DNA of 64,000 nt from Geobacter sp. DSM 9736 (GCF_900187405.1 NZ_LT896716.1:1054001-1118000), one strand, 5' to 3'; positions 16,135 through 25,755 are shown, numbered from the stretch's first letter. Numbers and translations: made by a program. The notes: generated by a model not told the origin, from the sequence alone.

Positions 16135-16709
16135 GCGGGACAGTGACCAACGTACTTCTTGTCGGGGTAGGGGGGCAGGGAATCCTGCTCGCTTCGGAAG
16201 TCCTATCCGAAGCCTGCATGCTTGCCGGGCATGACGTTAAGAAGAGTGAGATCCACGGCATGTCGCAGCGGGGAGGGAGCGTCGTTTCCCATGTCCGTTT
16301 CGGCAAGGAGGTATTTTCCCCCATCGTTCCCGAGGGTGAAGGAGACATTCTCTTCGGATTCGAACTGTTGGAGACCTACCGTTACCTGCCGCTTCTCAAG
16401 GCAGGGGGGACCGTCGTCGCCAACGATCTGCGCATTCTCCCCCCGTCGGTCCTACTGGGGCAGGAGCAGTATCCCGACGATCTGCCGGAAAGGATAAGGG
16501 ACCGGTTCCCTGACTTCCTCCTGGTGGACGGCCAGCAGCTGGCGATGGAAGCGGGGAATGTCCGCGCAGCAAACACTGTCCTCCTCGGTGCGGTGTCCAA
16601 ACGGCTCGACATAGAGGAAAAACATTGGCTCGCGGCTCTGGAGAAGATGGTTCCTGCGAAGGCGCTGTCGGTGAACCTCGCTGCTTTCAATGCAGGAAGG
16701 GCTCTCTAG
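16131..16709 (+). CDS. iorB: Indolepyruvate:ferredoxin oxidoreductase, beta subunit
   Basis: 192 residues, the gamma-type domain of 2-oxoacid:ferredoxin oxidoreductases and obligate partner of IorA. Signature VLLVGVGGQGILLASEVLSE at residue 8 and the conserved KSEIHGMSQRGGSVVSHVRF near 40. The start was placed at ATG 16131, overlapping the iorA TGA by 4 bp with GAGGAAG just upstream; the longer in-frame reading lies inside iorA. paaK follows after a 55-bp gap with no obvious terminator. Confidence 0.95.
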   Translation: MSGTVTNVLLVGVGGQGILLASEVLSEACMLAGHDVKKSEIHGMSQRGGSVVSHVRFGKEVFSPIVPEGEGDILFGFELLETYRYLPLLKAGGTVVANDLRILPPSVLLGQEQYPDDLPERIRDRFPDFLLVDGQQLAMEAGNVRAANTVLLGAVSKRLDIEEKHWLAALEKMVPAKALSVNLAAFNAGRAL

Positions 16710-16764
16710 TTCCTGCCGATCCGTTCCACCCTGTAATGAGCTGAAGCCGTAATAACTGGAGGAT

Positions 16765-18069
16765 ATGATGTTTTTCAACGAGGAGTTCGAGACCCTTCCA
16801 CGCCAGGCTCTCGAAGCGCTGCAGCTCAAGCGACTTAAGTCTCTGGTGGAACGACTTTACGCGAATGTTCCCTTCTACCGCACCTCCCTCGACCGCGCGG
16901 GGGTCACCGCCGACTCCATCACATCTCTTCAGGATTTGCAGCGTCTACCCTTCACTACAAAGCAGGATATGCGCGACTCCTACCCCTATGCCCTTTTTGC
17001 AGCTCCCATGGAGGATATAGTCAGGATACATGCATCAAGCGGCACCACCGGAAAGCCCACCGTCGTCGGTTATACCCAGAGAGACATAGAAACTTGGACT
17101 GAGTTGATGGCGCGCTCCTTTGTGGCTGCCGGAGTTCACAAAGGAGACATAATCCACAACGCCTATGGGTACGGCCTCTTCACCGGCGGGCTCGGCGCCC
17201 ACTATGGGGCAGAGCGGCTCGGAGCCTCAGTGATACCCATATCAGGCGGAAACACGAAGCGCCAGATCATGATCATGCAGGACTTCGGCTCGACGGTCCT
17301 CACCTGCACACCCTCCTACTCCCTCTTCATGGCCGAGGAAGCAAACGCCGAAGGGGTCGACTTCCGCGATCTAAAGCTGCGTGTCGGGATATTCGGGGCG
17401 GAACCATGGTCAGAGGCTATGCGGGGAGAGATCGAGTCAAAGCTGAACCTGGACGCCATCGACATCTACGGCCTATCAGAAATAATGGGCCCGGGTGTTG
17501 CCATCGAATGCATCGAGGCAAAACAGGGCCTGCACATCTGGGAAGATCACTTCATCCCGGAGATAATCGATCCGCAGACAGGGGTGCTGCTTCCCGAAGG
17601 GGAGAAGGGTGAGCTGGTCATCACGACCATAACGAAGCAGGGAATACCGCTGCTCCGTTACCGGACACGGGACATTACAAGCATCACCTACGAGCCCTGC
17701 GCATGCGGCCGTACTCATGCGCGGATAGCCAGAATGAGCGGCCGCTCCGATGACATGCTTATCGTTCGGGGAGTCAACGTTTTCCCATCCCAAATCGAAT
17801 CTATCCTTGTCGGAATAGAGGGGGTGGAGCCCCACTACCTGCTGATAGTGGACCGGAAGGATAACCTCGACACCCTGGAAGTTCAGGTGGAGGTAGACGA
17901 GCGGCTCTTTTCCGACGAAGTAAAGGTACTTCAGGCACTGGCAAAGCAGATCGAGAAAGAGATAAAGGATATGCTTGGGGTGACCAGCAATGTGAAACTG
18001 GTTGAACCCAAAACAATACAACGGAGCGAAGGAAAGGCGAAACGAGTAATCGATAACCGCAGAATCTAG
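16765..18069 (+). CDS. paaK: Phenylacetate-CoA ligase (AMP-forming), first copy
   Basis: Adenylate-forming ligase of 434 residues making phenylacetyl-CoA, or a related aryl-acetyl-CoA, from acid, ATP and CoA. Core motifs: [18 protein letters not shown] near residue 55, the P-loop [16 protein letters not shown] near 90, [13 protein letters not shown] near 210, [10 protein letters not shown] near 235, and the C-terminal hinge [20 protein letters not shown] near 327. ACTGGAGG precedes the ATG. A second copy closes the same cluster. Position between iorAB and an amino-acid transporter points to aryl-acids from aromatic amino acids; the exact substrate is not readable. Confidence 0.92.
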   Translation: MMFFNEEFETLPRQALEALQLKRLKSLVERLYANVPFYRTSLDRAGVTADSITSLQDLQRLPFTTKQDMRDSYPYALFAAPMEDIVRIHASSGTTGKPTVVGYTQRDIETWTELMARSFVAAGVHKGDIIHNAYGYGLFTGGLGAHYGAERLGASVIPISGGNTKRQIMIMQDFGSTVLTCTPSYSLFMAEEANAEGVDFRDLKLRVGIFGAEPWSEAMRGEIESKLNLDAIDIYGLSEIMGPGVAIECIEAKQGLHIWEDHFIPEIIDPQTGVLLPEGEKGELVITTITKQGIPLLRYRTRDITSITYEPCACGRTHARIARMSGRSDDMLIVRGVNVFPSQIESILVGIEGVEPHYLLIVDRKDNLDTLEVQVEVDERLFSDEVKVLQALAKQIEKEIKDMLGVTSNVKLVEPKTIQRSEGKAKRVIDNRRI

Positions 18070-18218
18070 GAGTGGTTAGTACCATAGTCTCGCTGACGTC
18101 TTTTGAACCGCCATTTCCCGCGAGCTTCTGCCGCTCCCACGTCCCGCAGTCTGCAGGTGCGACGAACTTACTGTTTCTGAACAAACGATTTTTCCAACAA
18201 CCGCTAAGGGGGCTACCC

Positions 18219-18650
18219 ATGAAAGTCGAACAGATATCGATCTTCATCGAGAACAAGTCGGGAAGGCTTGCTGAGATTACTCGAATTCTTGGCAATGCCG
18301 ACATCAATATCCGCGCCCTGTCTTTGGCAGATACCAGTGACTTCGGGATACTGCGGATGATAGTGAATGACGTGGAGAAAGCCAAGGCAGTTCTCAAGGA
18401 AAAAGGTTTTACCGTCAGCAAAACCGAGGTGGTTGCCGTGGAAGTGTCAGACCGCCCCGGTGGTTTGTCAGAGATTCTCCAGGCGCTCGACCAGAAAGAG
18501 ATCAATGTGGAATACATGTATGCATTCGTCGAGCGTTGCGGAGGCAATGCCGTAATGATCTTCCGATTCGATGAAACCGACAAGGCCATTGCGGTTCTCA
18601 GGGAACAGAACTTCAACGTGCTCGAAGGGGAGCGGCTTTACAGCCTGTAA
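18219..18650 (+). CDS. Tandem ACT-domain protein (predicted amino-acid sensor)
   Basis: 143 residues consisting of two ACT domains and nothing else. Domain 1 (about 1-68) starts [20 protein letters not shown] and continues [20 protein letters not shown]; domain 2 (about 72-143) has [20 protein letters not shown] and [23 protein letters not shown] domains bind amino acids at dimer interfaces. The start at 18219 follows AAGGGGG; 148 bp upstream, after paaK, hold no gene or clear promoter. Stand-alone ACT pairs next to iorAB and paaK are probably allosteric sensors for the module, which is inference from context. Confidence 0.9.
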   Translation: MKVEQISIFIENKSGRLAEITRILGNADINIRALSLADTSDFGILRMIVNDVEKAKAVLKEKGFTVSKTEVVAVEVSDRPGGLSEILQALDQKEINVEYMYAFVERCGGNAVMIFRFDETDKAIAVLREQNFNVLEGERLYSL

Positions 18651-18676
18651 CTAATCCGTATGGGAGGGGAGCAGTT

Positions 18677-19831
18677 ATGATGAAAAGGGTTGCTGTAACA
18701 CTTTTGCTGGCTCTGATGCCTTTCGTAGCAGGTATTAATCTTTCGGAAGCCGCAGGTGGAACCGTCAGAATCGGCGGTCTATTCGCTGTAACCGGCCCTG
18801 CCTCCTTCCTGGGGGAGCCGGAAAAGAAGACACTGGAGATGCTCGTGGCTGAAGCCAATGCCAAGGGGGGCATCAATGGCATGAAGATAGAGGCGGTAAT
18901 CTATGACACCCAGGGAGATGCCACGAAAGCCGTACAGCTTGCCACTAAATTGATCAAGAACGACAAGGTTTCGGTAATCGTCGGCCCCAGCACCACCGGT
19001 GAATCAATGGCAGTCATTCCCGTTGCCGAAAAGGAGCGGGTTCCCCTGATCTCCTGCGCAGCTGGTATCAAGATTACTGAACCGGTCAAGAAATGGGTAT
19101 TCAAGACACCCGCCAATGACCATGTTGCAGCCGAAAAGATACTGAACCACGCAGCGAAAGCGAATATCAGGAATATCGCACTACTCACCGTTACCGATGG
19201 ATTCGGATCATCCGGCCGGGAGCAGATCAAGGCACTGGCCGCCCAGAAGGGATTCAAGATTGTCGCTGACGAAGTGTACGGCCCGAAGGACACCGACATG
19301 ACGGCGCAGCTCACCAAGATCCGGGGTATCAGGCCAGACGCCATCATCTGCTGGGGGACCAACCCCGGTCCTGCCGTCGTTACCAAAAACGTGAAGCAAC
19401 TCGGCATCAGGATCCCACTGTACATGAGCCATGGTGTCGCTTCCAAAAAATACATCGAGCTTGCCGGTGCCGATGCCGCCGAGGGAGTGATGCTTCCAGC
19501 GGGTAAACTGGCCATATTCGACGTTCTTCCCAAGACTGATCCTCAGGTCAAACTTTTGAAGGAGTACAACGCATCATACAAAAAGAACTACGGGGTCGAA
19601 GCTTCTACCTTCGGCGGTTACGCCTATGACGCCTTCCTTCTCATCGCCAATGCCGTCAGGAAAACCGGCGGCTCCACCCCGGAGCAAATCCGTAACGGGA
19701 TCGAGCAGGCCCAGCGACTCGTGAGTGTATCGGGGATCTTCAGCATGACCCCTAGAGACCACAATGGTCTCGACCTCTCCGCATTCGAGATGGTCAGGGT
19801 AACGAAGGGTGACTGGCAACCGATCAAATAA
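18677..19831 (+). CDS. Branched-chain/aromatic amino-acid ABC transporter, periplasmic binding protein 1
   Basis: 384 residues, LivK-type (Peripla_BP_6). Signal peptide of about 26 residues (MKRVAVTLLLALMPFVAGIN, cleavage near SEAAG), then TVRIGGLFAVTGPASFLGEP, where the ligand pocket begins, and VIVGPSTTGESMAVIPVAEK near residue 97. GGGAGGGGAG precedes the double ATG; the first was used. The adjacent downstream gene is a close paralogue sharing long blocks, so the pair arose by tandem duplication. Ligand not readable; context favours hydrophobic or aromatic amino acids. Confidence 0.93.
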   Translation: MMKRVAVTLLLALMPFVAGINLSEAAGGTVRIGGLFAVTGPASFLGEPEKKTLEMLVAEANAKGGINGMKIEAVIYDTQGDATKAVQLATKLIKNDKVSVIVGPSTTGESMAVIPVAEKERVPLISCAAGIKITEPVKKWVFKTPANDHVAAEKILNHAAKANIRNIALLTVTDGFGSSGREQIKALAAQKGFKIVADEVYGPKDTDMTAQLTKIRGIRPDAIICWGTNPGPAVVTKNVKQLGIRIPLYMSHGVASKKYIELAGADAAEGVMLPAGKLAIFDVLPKTDPQVKLLKEYNASYKKNYGVEASTFGGYAYDAFLLIANAVRKTGGSTPEQIRNGIEQAQRLVSVSGIFSMTPRDHNGLDLSAFEMVRVTKGDWQPIK

Positions 19832-19862
19832 CATGTCATGGGGATTTCCCTGAGGAGGTCGT

Positions 19863-20999
19863 ATGAAATTCAATCGGATTGCTGTCGCCACGGCAGCTTT
19901 CACGCTCTTCGCATCAACCGCATTTGCAGCCGGCACAGTCAAAATCGGCGGGCTTTTCGCCGTGACCGGTCCGGCCTCGTTCCTTGGCGAGCCTGAGCGT
20001 AATACCGCGCAGATGGTGGTGGATCAGATCAACAGGGCAGGTGGTGTAAAGGGGCGCAAACTGGAGCTGGTCGCCTATGACACGGCCGGCGATGCCACCA
20101 AGGCTGTACAGCTGGCAAACAAGCTGATCAAGAATGACAAGGTCTCCGCCATAATCGGGCCGAGCACAACTGGTGAATCGATGGCAGTCATTCCTGTTGT
20201 CGAAAAGGAGCAGGTACCTCTCATATCATGCGCTGCCGGTATCAAGATTACCGAGCCGGTTAAAAAATGGGTATTCAAGACAGCCCAGAATGATACTCTT
20301 GCGGTTTCACAGATTTACGAGTATCTGCAGAAACACAGAGTCAACAAGATCGCCATCCTTACGGTTTCAGACGGCTTCGGTTCCTCCGGGCGCGAACAGC
20401 TCAAGGCCCAGGCGGCCAGATATGGAATGCAGATCCTCGTCGATGATACCTTCGGACCGAAGGATACGGACATGACGTCTCAACTTACAAAGATCCGGGG
20501 TTCTCATGCCCAGGCGATCATCTGCTGGGGCACCAATCCGGGACCCGCAATCGTAGCCAAAAATGCGAAACAGCTCGGCATCAAGATCCCTCTCTACATG
20601 AGTCACGGCGTCTCCTCAAAGAAGTTCATTGATCTTGCAGGGGACGCGGCCGAAGGGGTACGTCTTCCTTCCGGTAAAGTCATCGTTGCCGATCTGCTGC
20701 CAAACACCGACGCCCAGAAGAAATCACTTATGAGCTACGTCAAGGCTTACCAGAAGCAGTACAGGGCCGAAGGTGATCACTTCGGTGGACACGCATGGGA
20801 CGCGGTTATGCTGATAAAGGGGGCAATCGAGCGCGGGGCACAAACGCCTGCGGCGATCCGGGACCAGTTGGAGAAGACCCGACAGTTCCACGGGATCGGC
20901 GGAACCTTTACCTATAGCGCTGCCGACCATGCCGGCCTCACCAAGGATGCATTCGTACTGGTCGAAGTGAAGAACAAGGATTGGATGCTTGTAAAATAG
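19863..20999 (+). CDS. Branched-chain/aromatic amino-acid ABC transporter, periplasmic binding protein 2
   Basis: 378 residues with a signal peptide (MKFNRIAVATAAFTLFASTA, cleavage at AFA) and the same Peripla_BP_6 architecture as its upstream neighbour: GTVKIGGLFAVTGPASFLGE, IIGPSTTGESMAVIPVVEKE, SCAAGIKITEPVKKWVFKTA. Differences concentrate in the central and C-terminal parts, for example DTFGPKDTDMTSQLTKIRG stays alike while the region after residue 260 diverges, which could change ligand range. GAGGAGG precedes the ATG. A terminator follows, before the permease genes. Confidence 0.93.
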   Translation: MKFNRIAVATAAFTLFASTAFAAGTVKIGGLFAVTGPASFLGEPERNTAQMVVDQINRAGGVKGRKLELVAYDTAGDATKAVQLANKLIKNDKVSAIIGPSTTGESMAVIPVVEKEQVPLISCAAGIKITEPVKKWVFKTAQNDTLAVSQIYEYLQKHRVNKIAILTVSDGFGSSGREQLKAQAARYGMQILVDDTFGPKDTDMTSQLTKIRGSHAQAIICWGTNPGPAIVAKNAKQLGIKIPLYMSHGVSSKKFIDLAGDAAEGVRLPSGKVIVADLLPNTDAQKKSLMSYVKAYQKQYRAEGDHFGGHAWDAVMLIKGAIERGAQTPAAIRDQLEKTRQFHGIGGTFTYSAADHAGLTKDAFVLVEVKNKDWMLVK

Positions 21000-21024
21000 C
21001 GAGGATATTCCTTCGCGCAACAAC

Positions 21025-21060
21025 CCGAGAGGCACGGGACGCCGTGTCTCTCGCTTTTTT
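21025..21060 (+). terminator. Intrinsic terminator between binding protein 2 and livH
   Basis: CGAGAGGCACGG and CCGTGTCTCTCG form a 12-bp stem with one mismatch (A/C-type) around a GAC-G loop, followed by CTTTTTT. It begins 26 nt after the stop and ends 10 nt before livH, so it probably lets binding proteins be made in excess over the membrane parts. Confidence 0.8.
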
Positions 21061-21069
21061 CCCAGAGGC

Positions 21070-21954
21070 ATGATGCAGGTCGACCAACTTCTTCAGTATT
21101 CGCTTTCAGGACTTTCCACCGGGGCCATCTATGCATTGATCGGCGTAGGGTTCTCGATCATTTACAACTCGACAGGGATCATCAACTTCGCTCAGGGCGA
21201 GTTCGTCATGCTGGGTGGTATGCTGACTCTCTTCTTTCTGAGCGTCCTGAAGTTACCCCTGTGGGCTGCGATACCCTGTGCCATAGCAGTGGCGACCGTT
21301 GCAGGAGTCCTTTTCGAAAGACTCGCCATTCGCCCTCTCCGCCAGGCCACCCCTATCAACCTCGTGATCATCACCATCGGCGGCAGCATTCTCATCAGGG
21401 GGCTTGCAATGCTCCTTTGGGGAAAGGACACTCATGCCGTTCCCCCTTTTTCGGGGGAGGAGCCTATCTCTGTCGCCGGCGCCACAATTCTGCCCCAGCA
21501 TCTGTGGATTCTGGCTATCACAGTTGTCATAATTTTCGTAAACAAGTTCTACTTCTACCACACCATAAGCGGTAAAGCGATGCGAGCCTGCTCATACAAT
21601 CCCCGCGCTGCGGGGCTCGTAGGTATCGATGTACGGCGGATGGTACTCTTTTCCTTCATGATAAGCTCCGCGATGGGTTCTCTTGCCGGTATAATCGTCG
21701 CTCCGCTCACCATGACCTCCTACGACGTAGGCATCATGCTCGGTCTCAAGGGGTTCTGCGCCGCCATCATCGGGGGCATGTCGAGCGGAATGGCAACCGT
21801 TATAGGCGGGCTCATTCTCGGCATCCTGGAATCCCTGGGAGCGGGTCTGGTTTCTTCCGGATACAAGGACGCCATCGCATTCATCATCCTCCTGCTCATT
21901 CTTTTCATACGTCCGCAGGGTCTTTTTGGTAAAGCAGAAACGGAGCGGGTCTAA
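21070..21954 (+). CDS. livH: Branched-chain amino-acid ABC transporter permease LivH
   Basis: Inner-membrane permease of 294 residues with about eight hydrophobic segments. Characteristic LivH text: LLQYSLSGLSTGAIYALIGV at residue 6, IIYNSTGIINFAQGEFVMLG near 30, the coupling region GKAMRACSYNPRAAGLVGID near 170, and GFCAAIIGGMSSGMATVIGG near 232. It heads livHMGF, is spaced 2 bp from livM, and lies just after the terminator. AGAGG precedes the ATG; a second ATG is one codon downstream. Confidence 0.93.
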   Translation: MMQVDQLLQYSLSGLSTGAIYALIGVGFSIIYNSTGIINFAQGEFVMLGGMLTLFFLSVLKLPLWAAIPCAIAVATVAGVLFERLAIRPLRQATPINLVIITIGGSILIRGLAMLLWGKDTHAVPPFSGEEPISVAGATILPQHLWILAITVVIIFVNKFYFYHTISGKAMRACSYNPRAAGLVGIDVRRMVLFSFMISSAMGSLAGIIVAPLTMTSYDVGIMLGLKGFCAAIIGGMSSGMATVIGGLILGILESLGAGLVSSGYKDAIAFIILLLILFIRPQGLFGKAETERV

Positions 21955-21956
21955 CC

Positions 21957-22907
21957 ATGAAAAAAGACCTGATCAAGTTCTTTATCTTTTCAGCAGCTGT
22001 TCTTCTGGCACCCTATGCACTGAAGGGAGGGTATCTGCTTAATGTTACCGTTTTCGTGGGGATTCACACCATTCTTGCCATCGCATTGAACCTGCTTCTC
22101 GGATACGCGGGGCAGATATCCCTCGGGCATGCCGGTTTCTTCGGACTCGGAGCCTACATCTCCGGCGTCCTGACGGCCACCTACGGATGGAACCCATGGA
22201 TCGTCATGGTCGTCGCAGCAGCAGCCATAGGCCTTCTCGCATTCGCCATCGGGTTTCCGATTCTGAAGCTCAAGGGGCACTACCTGGCGATGGCGACTCT
22301 CGGCCTCGGAATCATCCTCTACATCATTTTCAACGAAACCGTAAATCTTACCGGAGGGCCCTCCGGGCTGCCGGGCATCCCGAACCTGACCATCGGAAAT
22401 ATCACGTTCGACAACGATTTCAAGAATTACTATCTCGTTTGGGCCTTTACTCTCGCAGTGACGCTGCTCGCGGTGAACCTTACAAACTCCCGCGTCGGCC
22501 GCGCTTTGCGGGCCATTCACGACTCGGAGGTGGCTGCGCGGGTCATGGGGGTCAACGCCCGACTTCTCAAGGTCCAGATCTTCGCGCTTTCTGCCCTCAT
22601 TTCATCGATAGCAGGCAGTCTCTATGCCCATACCATGACTTTCATCTCTCCTGCTTCTTTCGGGTTCAACTTCTCTGTGGAGCTGCTGACCATGGTGGTC
22701 ATAGGAGGGCTTGGCAGCGTGTACGGGTCCTTCCTCGGAGCGGCGCTACTGACCCTCCTTCCGGAATTTCTCCGGTTCATGCATGACTACGACATCGTTT
22801 TCTACGGCCTCCTTCTCATGCTGATGATCATGTTCATGCCGGGGGGGCTCGTCCGCGGTATCCCGGATCTGATCAGAAAGGCGGCAGGGAAGAGGGGAGG
22901 GGCGTAA
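21957..22907 (+). CDS. livM: Branched-chain amino-acid ABC transporter permease LivM
   Basis: 316 residues, hydrophobic throughout, with the LivM hallmarks LNLLLGYAGQISLGHAGFFG near residue 45, the coupling loop SRVGRALRAIHDSEVAARVM near 180, and TMVVIGGLGSVYGSFLGAAL near 245. It forms the membrane channel with LivH. The 3-bp gap to livG and 2-bp gap from livH indicate one transcript. Confidence 0.93.
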   Translation: MKKDLIKFFIFSAAVLLAPYALKGGYLLNVTVFVGIHTILAIALNLLLGYAGQISLGHAGFFGLGAYISGVLTATYGWNPWIVMVVAAAAIGLLAFAIGFPILKLKGHYLAMATLGLGIILYIIFNETVNLTGGPSGLPGIPNLTIGNITFDNDFKNYYLVWAFTLAVTLLAVNLTNSRVGRALRAIHDSEVAARVMGVNARLLKVQIFALSALISSIAGSLYAHTMTFISPASFGFNFSVELLTMVVIGGLGSVYGSFLGAALLTLLPEFLRFMHDYDIVFYGLLLMLMIMFMPGGLVRGIPDLIRKAAGKRGGA

Positions 22908-22910
22908 TCC

Positions 22911-23666
22911 ATGCTTCAGGTTGCCGGTATTACGCAGATCTTCGGTGGCGTCACCGCCCTCAGTGACGTCTCTTTCTCCATCCGTAGCAATGACATAACC
23001 GGGGTCATCGGCCCAAACGGTGCGGGCAAGACAACTCTCTTCAACATTATCACCGGAATATACCGTCAGACTTCCGGGCAGGTAATTCTTGAGGAGAAGG
23101 ATGTTTCAAGATTCCCTGCTGAACGGCTTGCCCGGCTCGGCCTGGTGCGAACCTTCCAGAACATCGAGCTGTTCGGGAAAATGAGCGTGCGTGAAAATGT
23201 CATGGTGGGTCTGCATACCAGAAGCTCCTGCGGCCTCATCTCCTGCGCCCTAAAAATGCCGTGGGCAATCGCAGAAGAGCGCCGGATACGTGAACAGGCA
23301 ATGCATTGGCTGGATTTCGCAGGAATCACTGATCTGGCCGATATGGAGGCTGGAAATCTTCCGTTCGGGAAGGGGCGTCTTCTGGAGATCGCCCGGGCCA
23401 TGGCGCTGGAGCCGAAGATCATCCTCATGGACGAGCCGGCAGCAGGACTAAACAGCCAGGAGACACTCGGCCTGGCGGAGCTGATCCAGAAGATCAGGAA
23501 CAAAGGAATCACCGTAGTGCTCGTGGAACACGATATGGAGCTGGTGATGGATATCTGCGACCGGATTATCGTTCTGAATCTGGGGAGTAAGCTCGCTGAG
23601 GGCACCCCCCGTGAAATCCAGGAGAACCAGGAAGTTGTAACGGCCTACCTGGGAGAGGATCGATAG
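22911..23666 (+). CDS. livG: Branched-chain amino-acid ABC transporter ATPase LivG
   Basis: 251-residue ATP-binding subunit. Walker A GPNGAGKTTLFNIITG near residue 34, Q-loop VRTFQNIELF near 83, signature NLPFGKGRLLEIARAMALEP near 147, Walker B IILMDEPAAGLN near 172, and H-switch VLVEHDMELVMDICDRI. The signature reads LPFGKGR instead of the usual LSYGxQR, a mild variation. Long spacing between Q-loop and signature and the C-terminal extension are typical of LivG. Followed after 1 bp by livF. Confidence 0.93.
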   Translation: MLQVAGITQIFGGVTALSDVSFSIRSNDITGVIGPNGAGKTTLFNIITGIYRQTSGQVILEEKDVSRFPAERLARLGLVRTFQNIELFGKMSVRENVMVGLHTRSSCGLISCALKMPWAIAEERRIREQAMHWLDFAGITDLADMEAGNLPFGKGRLLEIARAMALEPKIILMDEPAAGLNSQETLGLAELIQKIRNKGITVVLVEHDMELVMDICDRIIVLNLGSKLAEGTPREIQENQEVVTAYLGEDR

Positions 23667-23667
23667 A

Positions 23668-24411
23668 GTGCTGCGCCTCAAGAACGTCAATACCTACTAC
23701 GGCAAGGTCCACGCGCTGAAAAATGTTTCCCTGCATCTTTCTGAAGGGGAAATAGTAACTCTCATCGGCGCCAACGGAGCCGGAAAGACGACCATCCTCA
23801 ACACTATTTCGGGCGTCATTCCTGCGGCCAACGGCGATATTCTCTTTCTCAAGGAGCCGATCCGGACCTTTTCCGCCGATCGAATCGTAAAGCTGGGAAT
23901 TTCACAGGTTCCTGAGGGGAGACAGGTCTTCAAGCCGCTTTCCGTCGAGGACAACCTGGAGCTCGGCGCCTACCTGCGTTATCGGGGGAGGGAAGGTAAA
24001 GAGGAGATCGGCAGGAGCAAGGAAGAAGTCTTCAGGCTCTTCCCCCGCCTTGAGGAGCGTCGACAGCAGATGGCTGGAACGCTTTCCGGAGGGGAGCAGC
24101 AAATGCTTGCCATCGGGCGCGCCCTTATGGCGAAGCCTAAGCTACTGCTCCTGGACGAACCGTCGATGGGTCTGGCGCCTCTGGTGGTGCAGGAAATCTT
24201 CAGGGTGGTATTGAAACTTCGGGACGAACAGGGAACTACGGTGCTCCTTGTTGAGCAGAATGCGAAGGCGGCGCTTAAGCTCGCCGACCGGGGATATGTA
24301 CTGGAGACAGGTAAAGTTATACTTGAAGGTGTTGCATCGGAATTACTGAAAAACAAGGAAGTTGAACGGGCATATCTGGGCAAAGACAAGAAAGAAATCT
24401 GGGAACGGTGA
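23668..24411 (+). CDS. livF: Branched-chain amino-acid ABC transporter ATPase LivF
   Basis: 247-residue second ATPase, starting at GTG 23668 immediately after the livG stop. Walker [17 protein letters not shown] near residue 32, the LivF-type [20 protein letters not shown] near 77, signature [19 protein letters not shown], Walker [17 protein letters not shown] and switch [20 protein letters not shown]. Dimerises with LivG to power uptake. Ten bases separate it from the second paaK, so ligase and transporter are likely co-transcribed. Confidence 0.93.
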   Translation: MLRLKNVNTYYGKVHALKNVSLHLSEGEIVTLIGANGAGKTTILNTISGVIPAANGDILFLKEPIRTFSADRIVKLGISQVPEGRQVFKPLSVEDNLELGAYLRYRGREGKEEIGRSKEEVFRLFPRLEERRQQMAGTLSGGEQQMLAIGRALMAKPKLLLLDEPSMGLAPLVVQEIFRVVLKLRDEQGTTVLLVEQNAKAALKLADRGYVLETGKVILEGVASELLKNKEVERAYLGKDKKEIWER

Positions 24412-24421
24412 GGAGATGGAA

Positions 24422-25729
24422 ATGCAGCAACAGATCTGGGAGCCGACCTACGAGTGCATGCCGCGTGAAGAGCTGGAGCAGTTGCAGCTGGAGCGACTCC
24501 AGGCGACCCTCAACCGTGTCTACAAGAACGTAACCTGCTACAGGAACAAATTCAACCAGCACGGAATCGTTCCGGAAGACATAACTTCGTTGGCGGATCT
24601 TGCCAAGCTCCCCTTTACCACAAAGGAGGACCTTCGGCTCAACTACCCCTACGGCATGTTCGCAGTGCCATTGCGGGAGGTGATCAGGATTCATTCCTCT
24701 TCGGGCACGACCGGGAAGCCCACGGTGGTCGGCTATACTGCCAACGATCTCAAAGCATGGGCTAACCTGGTGGCTCGTTTCATGACCGCAGCGGGCGTCA
24801 CCCATGATGATGTGGTGCAGATCGCCTTCGGATATGGCATGTTCACAGGTGCGTTCGGCCTTCACTACGGATCTGAGGCTATCGGGGCATCGGTTATCCC
24901 CATGGGATCGGGCAACACCGAGAAGCAGATCATGATAATGCAGGACTACCGTACCACCACTCTCGTCGGTACTCCCAGCTATGCCATCACCATAGCTGAA
25001 CGGATGGAGCAGATGGGGGTGGACCCAAAAACACTTTCGCTGAAGGTGGGGCTGTTCGGCGGCGAGCCTTGGTCCGAAGCGATGCGCCGCGAGATCGAGA
25101 CAAGACTGGGGATCATTGCTACGGATAACTACGGCTTGTCCGAGATCATAGGCCCCGGAGTGGCCGGAGAGTGTCTACACAAATGCGGGATGCATCTTTT
25201 CGAGGATGCTTTCCTTCCCGAAATAATTGATCCCGACACGGGTGAAATCCTCCCGCAGGGCAGCGTGGGTGAACTGGTGCTCACGACGCTTACTAAAGAG
25301 GCTTTTCCGATGGTTCGGTATCGCACCCGGGACATAACCTGCCTCGACTATTCGCCGTGCACCTGCGGCAGAACCCTGGTCAGGATGAAAAAGACGATGG
25401 GGCGTTCAGACGACATGCTCATCATCAAGGGGGTCAACGTCTACCCATCCCAGATCGAGGAGGTCCTTGTGGCGGTTGAGGGGTGCCAGCCGCACTATCA
25501 GCTGGTAGTCGACCGGAAAGGAAACATCGACACCCTTGAGGTCCAGATCGAGGTGACGGAAAACATTTTCTTCGACGAGATGAAGATGCAGAAGGCATTC
25601 CTGGAGCGGCTCGAGAAGCGAATCGATTCGACGCTCGGGGTGGGGGTTTCCGTCAAACTTGTCGAGCCGAATACGCTATCGCGGCACGAAGGGAAAGCCG
25701 CACGAGTCATCGACAAGCGAAAGATGTAA
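24422..25729 (+). CDS. paaK: Phenylacetate-CoA ligase (AMP-forming), second copy
   Basis: 435 residues, same length and motif order as the copy at 16765: [20 protein letters not shown], the P-loop [20 protein letters not shown] near residue 92, [36 protein letters not shown] and the hinge [20 protein letters not shown]. The start at 24422 is set by AGGAG six bases upstream; an in-frame ATG at 24416 overlaps that site. The two copies differ at many positions, so they are old paralogues and may have different acid ranges. A terminator closes the cluster. Confidence 0.92.
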   Translation: MQQQIWEPTYECMPREELEQLQLERLQATLNRVYKNVTCYRNKFNQHGIVPEDITSLADLAKLPFTTKEDLRLNYPYGMFAVPLREVIRIHSSSGTTGKPTVVGYTANDLKAWANLVARFMTAAGVTHDDVVQIAFGYGMFTGAFGLHYGSEAIGASVIPMGSGNTEKQIMIMQDYRTTTLVGTPSYAITIAERMEQMGVDPKTLSLKVGLFGGEPWSEAMRREIETRLGIIATDNYGLSEIIGPGVAGECLHKCGMHLFEDAFLPEIIDPDTGEILPQGSVGELVLTTLTKEAFPMVRYRTRDITCLDYSPCTCGRTLVRMKKTMGRSDDMLIIKGVNVYPSQIEEVLVAVEGCQPHYQLVVDRKGNIDTLEVQIEVTENIFFDEMKMQKAFLERLEKRIDSTLGVGVSVKLVEPNTLSRHEGKAARVIDKRKM

Positions 25730-25755
25730 TCCAGTGTGAGTTATATCCTGCATAT

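Noticed and set aside
18070-18218. T-box or other leader before the ACT gene
   Set aside because: No T-box sequence, specifier loop or terminator stem is visible in the 148 nt.
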